From: an uncultured Lachnospiraceae bacterium | GTDB lineage: Bacteria > Bacillota > Clostridia > Lachnospirales > Lachnospiraceae | DNA length: 43,573 nucleotides | Direction of reading: 5' to 3' | Assembly: GCA_947650155.1 (NCBI GenBank) | Contig: CANSUS010000031.1 | Span: 1 to 43,573 of the forward strand | Part shown: piece by piece, positions 7,667 to 14,769 of the stretch | Layout: each line of letters starts with the position of its first letter | Position numbering within the stretch: the first letter of the stretch is position 1 | Translations under genes and position numbers: made by a program | Notes under the pieces: model-generated | What the model saw: only the letters and a program-made list of their open reading frames with translations | Told to the model about the DNA's origin: nothing | Database searches by the model: none

Positions 7667-8773
7667 ATGGAACTGGTGAGAGATAAAAGAGTGAAAGACG
7701 CTTATATGAATTCCACATTGCAGAATATGTTTGACAGAGGAGAACTCAGAAAGGACCATCCACTGCAGAGAAAGCCGGATCAGTGGAACAAAAATGATAA
7801 AGACGGGCTGATCGTAACCGTAATCAGGCAGGAAGACGTGGATTCTATTAAATTGTGCGAGCAGCTTGAAACAAGCGGCGTTGTGTTGTGGGTCATCGAT
7901 GGATTACAGCGTCTTACGGTATTGAGCAGTTATAAAAACGGCGCTTTTAAAATTGGGAACCATGTGGAGATGCCGGTCGTTTCTTATCAGAGAGTAAAAA
8001 AGGATGAGAAAGGACGGCTCATGAAAGATGAATACGGCAGTTTTGTATATGAGACGATAGAGTATGACCTGCGCGGAAAGGGATATCGGGATCTGCCTGT
8101 TGAATTAAAGGAAAGATTTGATAATTATAAAATCGATGTAGTAAAGCATTTAGACTGTTCAGATGAAGAGATTGGATATCATATCAGGCGCTATAATAAG
8201 CAAAAATCCATGAATGCATCCCAGAATGCAGTGACATATATGGACAATATAGCAAGAGAAGTAAAGAGAATTTCCAGGAACAACCGGTTTTTAAAAGACT
8301 ATGGCACTTATTCGGAAAAGGAACGAAGCAACGGGACAATAGAAAGAATCATTATGGAATCCGTCATGTGTATGTTTCATTTGGATAAATGGCGGAAGCA
8401 AAGTAAAAAAATGGGTTCTTTTCTGAATGAATATTCCACGAAGGAAGAATTTGAAAAGTTAGACGAGAATCTTCACAGGTTGGAAAAAATATGCGAAGAA
8501 GATATGAACAGCATTTTTACAAGTAAAGATTCTTTTATCTGGTTTACGCTGTTTCACAGATTTACATCGCTTAACCTGGAAGATGAAAAATTTGCCCGGT
8601 TTTTATCGGCGTTTCAATCAGGGCTATGCAGAAAAAAGATAGCGGGTGAAACGTTTTATGAAATCGGCAGAACAGGTTCTACAAAAGATAAGGCTGTCAT
8701 CATAAAGAAACTGGAGTATCTTGAAACGCTGATGTTATCATTTTTACAAATACCGCGTAAAAGAAAGGAATGA
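7667..8773 (+). CDS. DUF262 (GmrSD N-terminal / ParB-like) protein
   Basis: The 368-residue protein begins with a stretch containing HPLQRKPDQW (about 37-46) and WVIDGLQRLTVLSSY (about 95-109). These match the 'QR...W' and 'IDGQQRLT' motifs of DUF262, a ParB/sulfiredoxin-like fold that uses NTPs in GmrSD-type restriction enzymes. No HNH nuclease domain (DUF1524) follows. The remaining 230 residues are helical and Lys/Glu-rich, so a DNA-cutting role like GmrSD is doubtful and a nucleotide-dependent or DNA-partition role is as likely. It starts at ATG 7667 after AAAGGGG. It lies 124 bases after the sigma gene and should be part of the SOS-type transcript. Confidence 0.7.
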   Translation: MELVRDKRVKDAYMNSTLQNMFDRGELRKDHPLQRKPDQWNKNDKDGLIVTVIRQEDVDSIKLCEQLETSGVVLWVIDGLQRLTVLSSYKNGAFKIGNHVEMPVVSYQRVKKDEKGRLMKDEYGSFVYETIEYDLRGKGYRDLPVELKERFDNYKIDVVKHLDCSDEEIGYHIRRYNKQKSMNASQNAVTYMDNIAREVKRISRNNRFLKDYGTYSEKERSNGTIERIIMESVMCMFHLDKWRKQSKKMGSFLNEYSTKEEFEKLDENLHRLEKICEEDMNSIFTSKDSFIWFTLFHRFTSLNLEDEKFARFLSAFQSGLCRKKIAGETFYEIGRTGSTKDKAVIIKKLEYLETLMLSFLQIPRKRKE

Positions 8774-8877
8774 ATAAAGAAGACAAAAGAAAAACAGCAG
8801 AAAGATAAAAAGAAAGACAATAGTAAACGAATCGTAAACACAATAGAAAAAGGGAAACAGAATGGAGGAAACGAAAG

Positions 8878-9519
8878 ATGAAATTAAGAACAGGACAGGC
8901 AGGGCTTACTTTGATCAGGCAGTTTGAGGGCTGCCGTTTAACAGCATATAAGTGTCCGGCGGGCGTATGGACGATCGGGTACGGACATACAGGAGGAGTA
9001 ATACCGGGCCAGCAGATCACACAGGAACAGGCGGACAGAATGCTTGTGGAGGACGTAGAAAAATATGAGAAAAAGGTGAATAAATATTATGATAAGTACC
9101 AATGGAAACAAAATGAATTTGACGCCCTTGTTTCTTTTGCATATAACGTAGGGAGCATCGAGCAGCTTACAGCGAATGGGACAAGGAGTAAAGAGGCGGT
9201 AGGTAAAAAAATACTTTTATATAATAAAGCAGCAGGGAAAGAACTTGCAGGACTGACGAAAAGAAGAAAAGCCGAGCAGAAATTATTTTTGTCTGAATCT
9301 TCGTCCGGCGTCGGGACTTACCCGGTTTTGAAAAAAGGAAGCAGGGGAACGGCAGTAAAAGAATTACAACAGCAGTTAAAGATGCGGGGATATGATTTAA
9401 TCTGCGACGGAATATTTGGAAATGAAACAGGGAAAGCAGTCAGAACTTTTCAGGCGGATTGCAAAATTACGGTCGATGGCATTGTTGGGAAAGATACATG
9501 GAATAAACTAAACGGCTGA
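8878..9519 (+). CDS. phage-type lysozyme (GH24) with peptidoglycan-binding domain
   Basis: The protein is 213 residues. The N-terminal GH24 domain (about 1-140) has IRQFEGCRLTAY and GVWTIGYGHTGG, giving the catalytic Glu of 'FEG' and the Thr of 'TIGYGH'. The position of the T4 lysozyme catalytic Asp is Cys (YKCPAG), a variant I recall from other phage lysozymes. A linker leads to a C-terminal PG_binding_1 repeat (LKKGSRGTAVKELQQQL ... FGNETGKAVRTFQ ... VGKDTWNKL). It hydrolyses the glycan strand of peptidoglycan. There is no signal peptide and no adjacent holin is recognised, so release from the cytosol would need another route. The start follows GGAGG. It is the last gene of the LexA-box transcript. 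Confidence 0.88.
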   Translation: MKLRTGQAGLTLIRQFEGCRLTAYKCPAGVWTIGYGHTGGVIPGQQITQEQADRMLVEDVEKYEKKVNKYYDKYQWKQNEFDALVSFAYNVGSIEQLTANGTRSKEAVGKKILLYNKAAGKELAGLTKRRKAEQKLFLSESSSGVGTYPVLKKGSRGTAVKELQQQLKMRGYDLICDGIFGNETGKAVRTFQADCKITVDGIVGKDTWNKLNG

Positions 9520-9616
9520 ACGGTTGCCCTTTTGGAAGACGCTTTTAAAAATGGTTGGAAAATCCTGTAAAAAATAGTAAACTTATAGAAAAGGCTGTCT
9601 TAGGGGGAACAATACT

Positions 9617-10687
9617 ATGGCTTTAGATTTTCAGAATTTTTACATAAAAAGAGTGATTACGCACCAAATCTTTAAGAGAATTTACACAACGGAAATGGTA
9701 ACTCCAATCTTTAATAAAGAGTGTACTAATTTTTTGAATGAAGCAAACGATGCTTTACAGGAAAGAATTACGAAATCGTTCGGGAATAATTCGCATTCCA
9801 TTAAAATGTCAATTAAAGAAAAAGGAGAAGGCAGCGTCTTTGCTTTTATTGCGGACTACTGGAGCGGTGAAGAAAAAGAAGAAGATTTTGTAGAACTGTC
9901 AAAGAATCTTACAATCAAACTTGCACAGGCGCAAAATACGAGGCAGTATCCCGGAGGAGTTATCGTAGTGTTAGAAGGGACTATTTCAGAATATAATGAA
10001 GAGTATATACTGTTTATTAAAGCTGATATTCAGGATGGATTCAATATAGTAGAAAAAGACGGGGAAAATTTGATGCAGTATGTAAACAACCTGCTTCTGA
10101 CAAAGGAACAAAAACTACAGAAAATGGCAATTTTCGTTCGGGGATCAGTGAAAGGAGAGAAGGTAAAGAGAAAAGAAACAAAAGTATACTTATTTGACAG
10201 TAATACAAATAAATCGATATCGTTATCCAAGGCAGAATACTTTTATAACAGATTTCTGGGATTAGAATTTTGTAAAGGAAGCGATTTTGAAACCAATCGT
10301 TTTTACAATGCTTCAAAAGAGTTTTTCAATTCTTGTGATAAATTGTCTCCGTCGGAGCGGATTGATTTTCAGACACAGTTGAAAAGATATCTGCGGCTGG
10401 ACCCGGCGTTGGTTATTCATCCGTATACTTTTATTACTTCTGTGACAAACCGGGGAGAAATCATAGATTTATATATTGCCGATATGAAAAAGAATCAAGT
10501 GCCGCTTAATGACATTATGAAGAATTTATCCATGATCGACGAATCTATTAATAAAAGGAAAATGGTATTTTCCAATGCAATAAAACTGGAAGTTATGGAC
10601 GACGAGGTTGGAGACAACATCGATATTAAGGAAGACGGGGAAAATACAATAATTACGATTAAAGGTAAATATATAAATGAAAAATAG
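9617..10687 (+). CDS. nucleoid-associated protein, NdpA/YejK-like
   Basis: The 356-residue protein matches the 37-kDa nucleoid-associated family in layout. A start like 'I.R.I.HQI', a GVIVVLEGTISEYNEEYILFIKADIQDGF block, a middle VRGSVKGEKV ... VYLFD strand pair, and a C-terminal strand (IKLEVMDDEVGDNIDIKEDG) follow in order. The family binds DNA in the nucleoid, with no known enzymatic activity. The start at ATG 9617 follows AGGGGG by eight bases. A possible own promoter (TTGGAA-N17-TAAACT, near 9555-9583) lies upstream. The 3' end overlaps the RelA/SpoT-like gene by 11 bases, so the two are translationally linked. NdpA-like genes are usually solitary housekeeping genes, so this pairing suggests an accessory role. 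Confidence 0.65.
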   Translation: MALDFQNFYIKRVITHQIFKRIYTTEMVTPIFNKECTNFLNEANDALQERITKSFGNNSHSIKMSIKEKGEGSVFAFIADYWSGEEKEEDFVELSKNLTIKLAQAQNTRQYPGGVIVVLEGTISEYNEEYILFIKADIQDGFNIVEKDGENLMQYVNNLLLTKEQKLQKMAIFVRGSVKGEKVKRKETKVYLFDSNTNKSISLSKAEYFYNRFLGLEFCKGSDFETNRFYNASKEFFNSCDKLSPSERIDFQTQLKRYLRLDPALVIHPYTFITSVTNRGEIIDLYIADMKKNQVPLNDIMKNLSMIDESINKRKMVFSNAIKLEVMDDEVGDNIDIKEDGENTIITIKGKYINEK

Positions 10688-11657
10688 GGAAGAATTTATA
10701 AGACAATATGAATCAGAAAAACCAATGTATCATGCTTGGGGAACTTATGTAAAAGACGCGGTCATAGATCAAATGAGATCCAGATTTTCTGATCTTGATA
10801 AAGTAATTAAAATACCTGTAAACGTGAGGGTTAAGGCGACAGATTCTATTGTGGAAAAAGCATTTTACAGAAAATCAGCAAAGTATAACGATCCAATCAA
10901 AGAGATCACAGATAAAGTCGGTATAAGGTTTGTTTTAATGCTGAGGGAACAAATAGAACAAGTTGCTTATATTGTTGAAAACTCTGATAAGTGGACCTGG
11001 TCTAAAGACGTGGATTTTATGCACGACCAGGAGACCAAACCAGAATTATTTGAATATCAGTCGGTTCATTATATCGTAAGAAATGAAAAGGAATTTCAGT
11101 ATGAAGATATTGTAATCGCAAAAAATACGCCGTGCGAAATTCAAATTCGTACATTAGAACAGCATGCATATGCAGAACTCTCACATGATTATATTTATAA
11201 AAAACAAGGCAATATAGAACCGCTCATTAAACGGTATCTGGCCCGCAGCATGGCTTTGAACGAGGCGGCAGACGAGCTTTTTGGCGAGGTGCATAAAATG
11301 ATAGAGAGTGAAAATGTGAAATATACAAACTTTACAAAAGCTTTCTGTAATCTTTATCCATTTCAGGACTATACTGACAAGATCAATGAAGATATCTTTG
11401 AAAATCTTTTTGAGTTTGTAACAAAATATAATATCAGTGAAAATGATGTGAAAAAATTTATTAATGCCAAGGGTAATACTATACTTATGAAAATCGGCAA
11501 TCGTCAGGATAAAATTTTATTCAAGCAGCCGATGGTACTGCTGATTTATTATCTGGCAAAAGAGCATGGACGTGAATTACTGGAAAAATGGTATTTACCG
11601 GAAAACGAATTGGATATGGTATATTCGGATCTTGGGGACACATATCGTCTGGATTAA
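10677..11657 (+). CDS. RelA/SpoT-domain nucleotide pyrophosphokinase
   Basis: The protein has 326 residues. The synthetase domain spans about 25-185. VRVKATDSIVEKAFYRKSAK, DKVGIRFVLML, YQSVHYIV and CEIQIRTLEQHAYAELSHDYIYK keep the Arg/Lys, Asp, Ser/His and Glu residues used by (p)ppGpp or (p)ppApp synthetases to bind ATP and the acceptor nucleotide. There is no HD hydrolase domain before it and no TGS/ACT domain after it. Instead, a helical C-terminal region of about 140 residues without recognised motif follows. It is not the housekeeping Rel (about 740 residues). The gene begins inside the end of the NdpA-like gene. Role inferred: alarmone-type synthetase, possibly a growth-arrest toxin. 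Confidence 0.75.
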   Translation: MKNREEFIRQYESEKPMYHAWGTYVKDAVIDQMRSRFSDLDKVIKIPVNVRVKATDSIVEKAFYRKSAKYNDPIKEITDKVGIRFVLMLREQIEQVAYIVENSDKWTWSKDVDFMHDQETKPELFEYQSVHYIVRNEKEFQYEDIVIAKNTPCEIQIRTLEQHAYAELSHDYIYKKQGNIEPLIKRYLARSMALNEAADELFGEVHKMIESENVKYTNFTKAFCNLYPFQDYTDKINEDIFENLFEFVTKYNISENDVKKFINAKGNTILMKIGNRQDKILFKQPMVLLIYYLAKEHGRELLEKWYLPENELDMVYSDLGDTYRLD

Positions 11658-11706
11658 AAGAAATTCGATCTTTTATTATAAGGCAGGCCGGATGTTAAAA
11701 GCTGGT

Positions 11707-11736
11707 TTGTCTTTTTTACGTTTTTATTGATATAAT
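11707..11736 (+). promoter_or_regulatory. putative promoter
   Basis: TTGTCT (11707-11712) and TATAAT (11731-11736) are 18 bases apart, upstream of the gene at 11793, which has its own AGGAGGATAAG ribosome site. This suggests separate transcription from the RelA-like gene. Confidence 0.5.
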
Positions 11737-11792
11737 ACTGCTTAATGTTTTATAATTGTAATTATCTAACACAAGCAGGAGGATAAGCGATT

Positions 11793-12671
11793 ATGGCATT
11801 TATTGAAGAGGCAATTATTAGTGGTCTTATATCAAAAGTGATTAATGATGGTATTAATGTTTCAATGTCCGCAATAAAAGCGTCCATTGGGAATAGCTTT
11901 GATAAAACCAGAGATATATCTTTACAAGTTTATGATGTAATAATTTCTTCCCTCAACACAATAACCCAAAATAAATACATTAAAAATCAAGATGTAATAT
12001 ATCGATCAACAGAATATTTGCTTAGAAATTTTAAGAGTTATGATAATAACAATAACAAGGAAATATTTAAAGTATGTTGTTTTGAATTAATGCATTCCTA
12101 TCATGACGACTTATATTCAGAATTTATAAAACAAATACATGTTGAAATGAGCAAAGAAAAAAATATTGAGTTATATCGGCATGTAATTTTAAAATTATTA
12201 AACGAAAAAAATATCTATGACCAAGAAGTAACAAAAGTGTTGATTGATAAGTTAAATCAAATTTTACTGTTGTTAAATGAAAACAGGCAAAATAATGATA
12301 ATATAAACATGCAAACAGAGATTCAACAAGAGGAATTATATCATATAGTTTCTGATCATGCAGGTGATATAAGTACCGGGAATACTTACATAGAAAAAAT
12401 CATTTTAGCCAATTATTTTAGAGGTTTGGAAGCTGTGGGCGGAAAGATTTACTTTGATAATACAGGGTTGACTTTTAAATCACATAAATTCAATATACAA
12501 AGGGGTGAAACAAGAATAGACTATAATCAAATTCAGGATGTTAAAAAAAGAAATACTTTAGGAATAATTCCGAATGGGATTTCAATTTTTACTAAAGATG
12601 GTGCTGAACATCAATTTGTTATTTATAATCGTGAAAAGATTATAGATTTTTTAAGGCATAAGAGGGGATAA
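11793..12671 (+). CDS. hypothetical protein with C-terminal PH/GRAM-like domain
   Basis: The 292-residue protein falls into two parts. Residues 1-175 are helical (FIEEAIISGLISKVINDGINV, later repeated Asn/Lys helices) and unknown. The last 85 residues form a beta-rich unit (KIYFDNTGLTFKSHKFN ... TRIDYNQIQDVKKRNTLGIIPNGISIFTKDGAEHQFVIYNREKIIDFL) that follows the pattern of PH/GRAM-like 'bPH' domains. These bind lipids, peptides or other proteins. There is no signal sequence or transmembrane helix. It is much more AT-rich than the metabolic genes to its right, which fits horizontal gain. It has its own promoter and terminator. Function unknown; its position next to an alarmone synthetase pair and a toxin-antitoxin locus suggests an accessory island. 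Confidence 0.5.
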   Translation: MAFIEEAIISGLISKVINDGINVSMSAIKASIGNSFDKTRDISLQVYDVIISSLNTITQNKYIKNQDVIYRSTEYLLRNFKSYDNNNNKEIFKVCCFELMHSYHDDLYSEFIKQIHVEMSKEKNIELYRHVILKLLNEKNIYDQEVTKVLIDKLNQILLLLNENRQNNDNINMQTEIQQEELYHIVSDHAGDISTGNTYIEKIILANYFRGLEAVGGKIYFDNTGLTFKSHKFNIQRGETRIDYNQIQDVKKRNTLGIIPNGISIFTKDGAEHQFVIYNREKIIDFLRHKRG

Positions 12672-12700
12672 GGTATATATAGGCCTATTACACGGATTAT

Positions 12701-12733
12701 AGCCGTTCCTGTTGGCGCAGGGGCGGCTTTTAT
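12701..12733 (+). terminator. rho-independent terminator
   Basis: AGCCG (12701) pairs with CGGCT (to 12727), with an inner CCTG/CAGG pair and a TTGGCG loop, followed by TTTATTT. It closes the 292-aa gene just before the antisense-RNA promoter. Confidence 0.7.
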
Positions 12734-12762
12734 TTGACAGATTAAGGCATATTGGGTATAAT
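12734..12762 (+). promoter_or_regulatory. consensus promoter of antitoxin RNA
   Basis: TTGACA (12734-12739) and TATAAT (12757-12762) are both perfect and 17 bases apart, so this should be a very strong constitutive promoter. No open reading frame follows. The transcript would run about 105 bases to the bidirectional terminator. Confidence 0.8.
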
Positions 12763-12784
12763 ATGTTTAACAAGGGAGCCGGAA

Positions 12785-12810
12785 GGTGAGTGCAGGTCAC
12801 CCGACTCGGC
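12785..12810 (+). repeat. direct repeat DRa (toxin-antitoxin)
   Basis: This copy matches 12985-13010 at 19 of 26 positions without gaps (18 of the first 22). It lies near the 5' end of the antisense RNA, while the other copy lies at the 5' end of the toxin message, so the two RNAs are complementary there. Confidence 0.65.
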
Positions 12811-12827
12811 GAAATAAGAATCAAGTT

Positions 12828-12873
12828 AAAAAATAGCTGTCAGTCTCGCCAAAGAACAGGACGGCTATTTTTT
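12828..12873. terminator. bidirectional terminator shared by toxin and antitoxin
   Basis: AAAAAATAGCTGTC (12828-12841) pairs with GACGGCTATTTTTT (12860-12873) through one wobble pair. A and T runs on the two sides make it work in both directions. The toxin stop codon (complement of 12865-12867) is inside the stem. Confidence 0.75.
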
Positions 12874-12951
12874 ATGTTTGTGGTTATCTATGTAGGTCAA
12901 TACCGCCATTAACATAATGACGAAAGTAAAAATGTCGTTCCACGAAACCAT
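12865..12951 (-). CDS. Fst-like type I toxin peptide (28 aa)
   Basis: The ATG at 12951, behind AAAGGGTGG, opens a 28-codon frame. The peptide has a short N-terminus (MVSWND), one hydrophobic span (IFTFVIMLMAVLTYI) and a charged tail (DNHKHKK). This is the usual build of Fst/Ldr-type membrane toxins, which insert in the membrane and disturb it. The message would start near 13014, carry direct repeat DRb in its leader, and end at the shared terminator. It is convergent with a strong antisense RNA. The sequence itself is not close to the Enterococcus Fst, so assignment rests on layout and composition. Confidence 0.65.
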   Translation of the reverse strand: MVSWNDIFTFVIMLMAVLTYIDNHKHKK

Positions 12952-12984
12952 ACGCACCACCCTTTCCGTCAAGGTCTCGGATCA

Positions 12985-13010
12985 GGTGAGAGCACGTCCC
13001 CCGGCTGCCC
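12985..13010 (+). repeat. direct repeat DRb (toxin-antitoxin)
   Basis: Second copy of the 26-base repeat, located in the leader of the leftward toxin message just after its predicted start. The pairing with the DRa copy in the antisense RNA would cover the region upstream of the toxin ribosome site. Confidence 0.65.
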
Positions 13011-13020
13011 GGTTAAGGAT

Positions 13021-13026
13021 ATTATA
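13021..13026 (-). promoter_or_regulatory. putative -10 of toxin message
   Basis: On the minus strand this reads TATAAT, placing the start near 13014. The -35 at 17 bases (AACTAC) is poor, so the toxin promoter should be weaker than the antitoxin promoter. Confidence 0.4.
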
Positions 13027-13075
13027 TTTCAGTACATACATTTGTAGTTTAGTATAATCAATAAAGATTATTAAA

Positions 13076-13129
13076 CCCAGTATTTACAATGGTTTTCAAC
13101 TATCCATCATAAATACTGGGTTTTCATTT
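13076..13129. terminator. hairpin terminator downstream of tRNA-Leu
   Basis: CCCAGTATTTA (13076) is inverted as TAAATACTGGG (to 13120), followed by TTTTCATTT on the plus strand and TTTAATAAT on the minus strand. It can end the leftward tRNA transcript. Confidence 0.65.
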
Positions 13130-13132
13130 CAA

Positions 13133-13216
13133 TGCAGGAAAAGGGACTTGAACCCTCATGATATTGCTATCACACGGACCTGAACCGTGCGCGTCTGCCA
13201 ATTCCGCCATTCCTGC
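13133..13216 (-). tRNA. tRNA-Leu (CAG)
   Basis: Reading leftward, GCAGGAA pairs with TTCCTGC to form the acceptor stem. A D-arm with GCGGAATTGGCAGAC, an anticodon stem CACGG/CCGTG with loop TTCAGGT (anticodon CAG), a long variable arm as in class II tRNAs, and a GGGTTCAAGTCCC T-arm follow. The 84-base length fits leucine tRNA. CCA is not encoded. It decodes CUG. Confidence 0.93.
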
Positions 13217-13227
13217 ATGCATATAAT

Positions 13228-13256
13228 ATATTATACAATTTTATCTTATTTGTCAA
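13228..13256 (-). promoter_or_regulatory. promoter of tRNA-Leu
   Basis: On the minus strand TTGACA (complement of 13251-13256) is followed after 17 bases by TAATAT, or after 15 bases by TATAAT, just upstream of the tRNA. The remaining stretch to 13471 shows no gene. Confidence 0.6.
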
Positions 13257-13471
13257 CCCTAAAAATATCAAAACTAAAGCGCCTAAAATATAAAAATTAT
13301 TTTTGGTTATTGTCAATGAACACTTAACAAATTGATAAAATAGTATATTAGATATAATTGTGTTATCCAATATAGCCATATCATAGTATTCCTAAGCCCC
13401 TAAGAAATTTTATTTTGGGGAAAGAAAAATTAAGTATTTAAATATATTGAGATGTCATTCAAAAATTGATA

Positions 13472-13819
13472 CTATTTAGTGAGCAAATTTGCAACTATAC
13501 TTGCCAAAACTCCTTGTGAAAATTCACTTATATGTTTCATTACACAACCAACAAAATCGTCCTTATTCCATTGATTTTGGCTCGTTATCCTTTTAATTTG
13601 GGGATATTCAGCCGAATTTATATCCATAGACTGTTCTTTTTGTCTTAATTCATTTAATACCGAATCGACTTCTAGATTATTCAACAGCTTTGCATTTCCA
13701 TTGATATCCAAATGTTTTAGATCAATATCTACATCACTATTACTCCGAATTTTTGTTTTATTCAAAATTTCAGCGTCTCCACTGATATTTAAATCACTTA
13801 TATTAATTTCAATTCCCAT
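13472..13819 (-). CDS. hypothetical protein with GDAEILN repeats
   Basis: The protein has 115 residues from the ATG at 13819, chosen because GGGAGA lies upstream; the open frame before it has no ribosome site. The N-terminal half is beta-strand-like, with two copies of a motif (LNISGDAEILN and LDINGNAKLLN) separated by about 27 residues. The C-terminal half is helical (GCVMKHISEFSQGVLASIVANLL). The same motif closes the protein encoded immediately upstream (NFAGDAQILN), so the two genes, separated by 13 bases, form a functional pair. I do not know the family. Confidence 0.55.
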   Translation of the reverse strand: MGIEINISDLNISGDAEILNKTKIRSNSDVDIDLKHLDINGNAKLLNNLEVDSVLNELRQKEQSMDINSAEYPQIKRITSQNQWNKDDFVGCVMKHISEFSQGVLASIVANLLTK

Positions 13820-13832
13820 AAACTTTTTCTCC

Positions 13833-14372
13833 CTATGATAGATTAAAATCATTTAATATTTGTGCATCTCCAGCAAAATTACATTTCTGAATATTTATAG
13901 TTACATTCTGCTTTCCTACTCCACCATCAATCATTATTTGTTCTAGTACCTTCAGAACTTTATCTAAAAAATCACTATTTTTAATAACAAATTGGAAATT
14001 ATTACCTGAGTTCATGACAATATTTAAAACTGTGTTCTTTTTTCGTTCTTCATTAGTTTTATACCACGTATATATCATAGCAGCTCCCAGACCTGAACAG
14101 GAAATACTCGCCAATAATCCAATAAACATAAGAGGCAAATTGTGTGTGATACTCATTAATAAACTGAATATAAACGCCACAAATCCTATAAGCAACAATG
14201 TTAAAGAAGATGATGGGAACACCGTTTGTGCTAATGGTCTTGTTGAAATACACGAAATATTTGAAAATTGAATCATTGTTCCCTTCCAACTCATAATATT
14301 ACCTTTAATCAACAATTGAGGAGTTTCTATAACTATTTGTTGAGATGCACCCGCGCCAAGTTCTTTTATCAT
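13833..14372 (-). CDS. membrane protein with N-terminal beta domain (DUF6232-like)
   Basis: The protein is 179 residues from the ATG at 14372, five bases after GGAGG. The first 60 residues (QQIVIETPQLLIKGNIMSWKGTMIQFSNISCI) resemble the short beta domain of DUF6232-like proteins. Two hydrophobic helices follow (about 58-80 and 84-107), then a soluble region with IVMNSGNNFQFVIKNSDFLDKVLKVLEQIM. The C-terminus carries the NFAGDAQILN motif shared with the next gene. It is probably a small inner-membrane protein acting with its downstream partner. The role is unknown and the family call is a guess from layout. Confidence 0.5.
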   Translation of the reverse strand: MIKELGAGASQQIVIETPQLLIKGNIMSWKGTMIQFSNISCISTRPLAQTVFPSSSLTLLLIGFVAFIFSLLMSITHNLPLMFIGLLASISCSGLGAAMIYTWYKTNEERKKNTVLNIVMNSGNNFQFVIKNSDFLDKVLKVLEQIMIDGGVGKQNVTINIQKCNFAGDAQILNDFNLS

Positions 14373-14769
14373 TTTTACCTCCAATTATCCTAAAATCCAA
14401 ACTTTATAGGATTTTTTTTTAACATAATTATATATTTCTAAAATTTATAATAATTTTATCAGCATTAGTTACAAAAATCTACCAATTTTCGACGCGTATG
14501 TCGACAATTATTGACAATATTTTCTGTCTCTTGTTACTTTTTTGTGATGATTCTGCTAACTTATGTATCCTTTTTAATTTCTATCCCTGTTGCATTCTTT
14601 TCTGCTTAAAATAAAAATATTATATAATATGGGTGCTATTCTATATAGTTTCTATTAAAATATATATTTTTAAAATATAATTTTGTTCCGTATCTATGAT
14701 TAAGAAATACTTTGAGATATAATGAAATAGCAATGAGGAATATATTTTTACGCGTGCAAGGGTGCGCAG
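14373..14769. other. gene-free AT-rich intergenic region
   Basis: No open frame with a ribosome site is visible. The region has a short inverted repeat AAAATCC/GGATTTT (14392-14415) followed by a T-run, close to the start of the leftward gene, and a TATAAT at 14718-14723 that may be the -10 of the alpha-galactosidase gene. No good -35 goes with it. Confidence 0.5.

Larger units (their letters stand above)
12769..12873 (+). ncRNA. putative antisense RNA antitoxin (RNA II-like)
   Basis: This is the predicted transcript from the consensus promoter to the hairpin at 12828-12873. It contains the direct repeat copy 12785-12810, whose complement is present in the leader of the opposing toxin message, and it shares the terminator region with that message. 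This is the arrangement of par/Fst RNA II: convergent genes, shared terminator, interaction through direct repeats. Ends are predicted, not observed. Confidence 0.6.

Noticed and set aside
3276-9519. Intact prophage
   Set aside because: Only a lysozyme and a tail-chaperone-like protein suggest phage; no integrase, terminase, portal, capsid or holin gene seen, and no flanking att repeats.
13133-13216. tRNA-Leu as integration site of an element
   Set aside because: No repeat of its 3' end was found elsewhere in the window.
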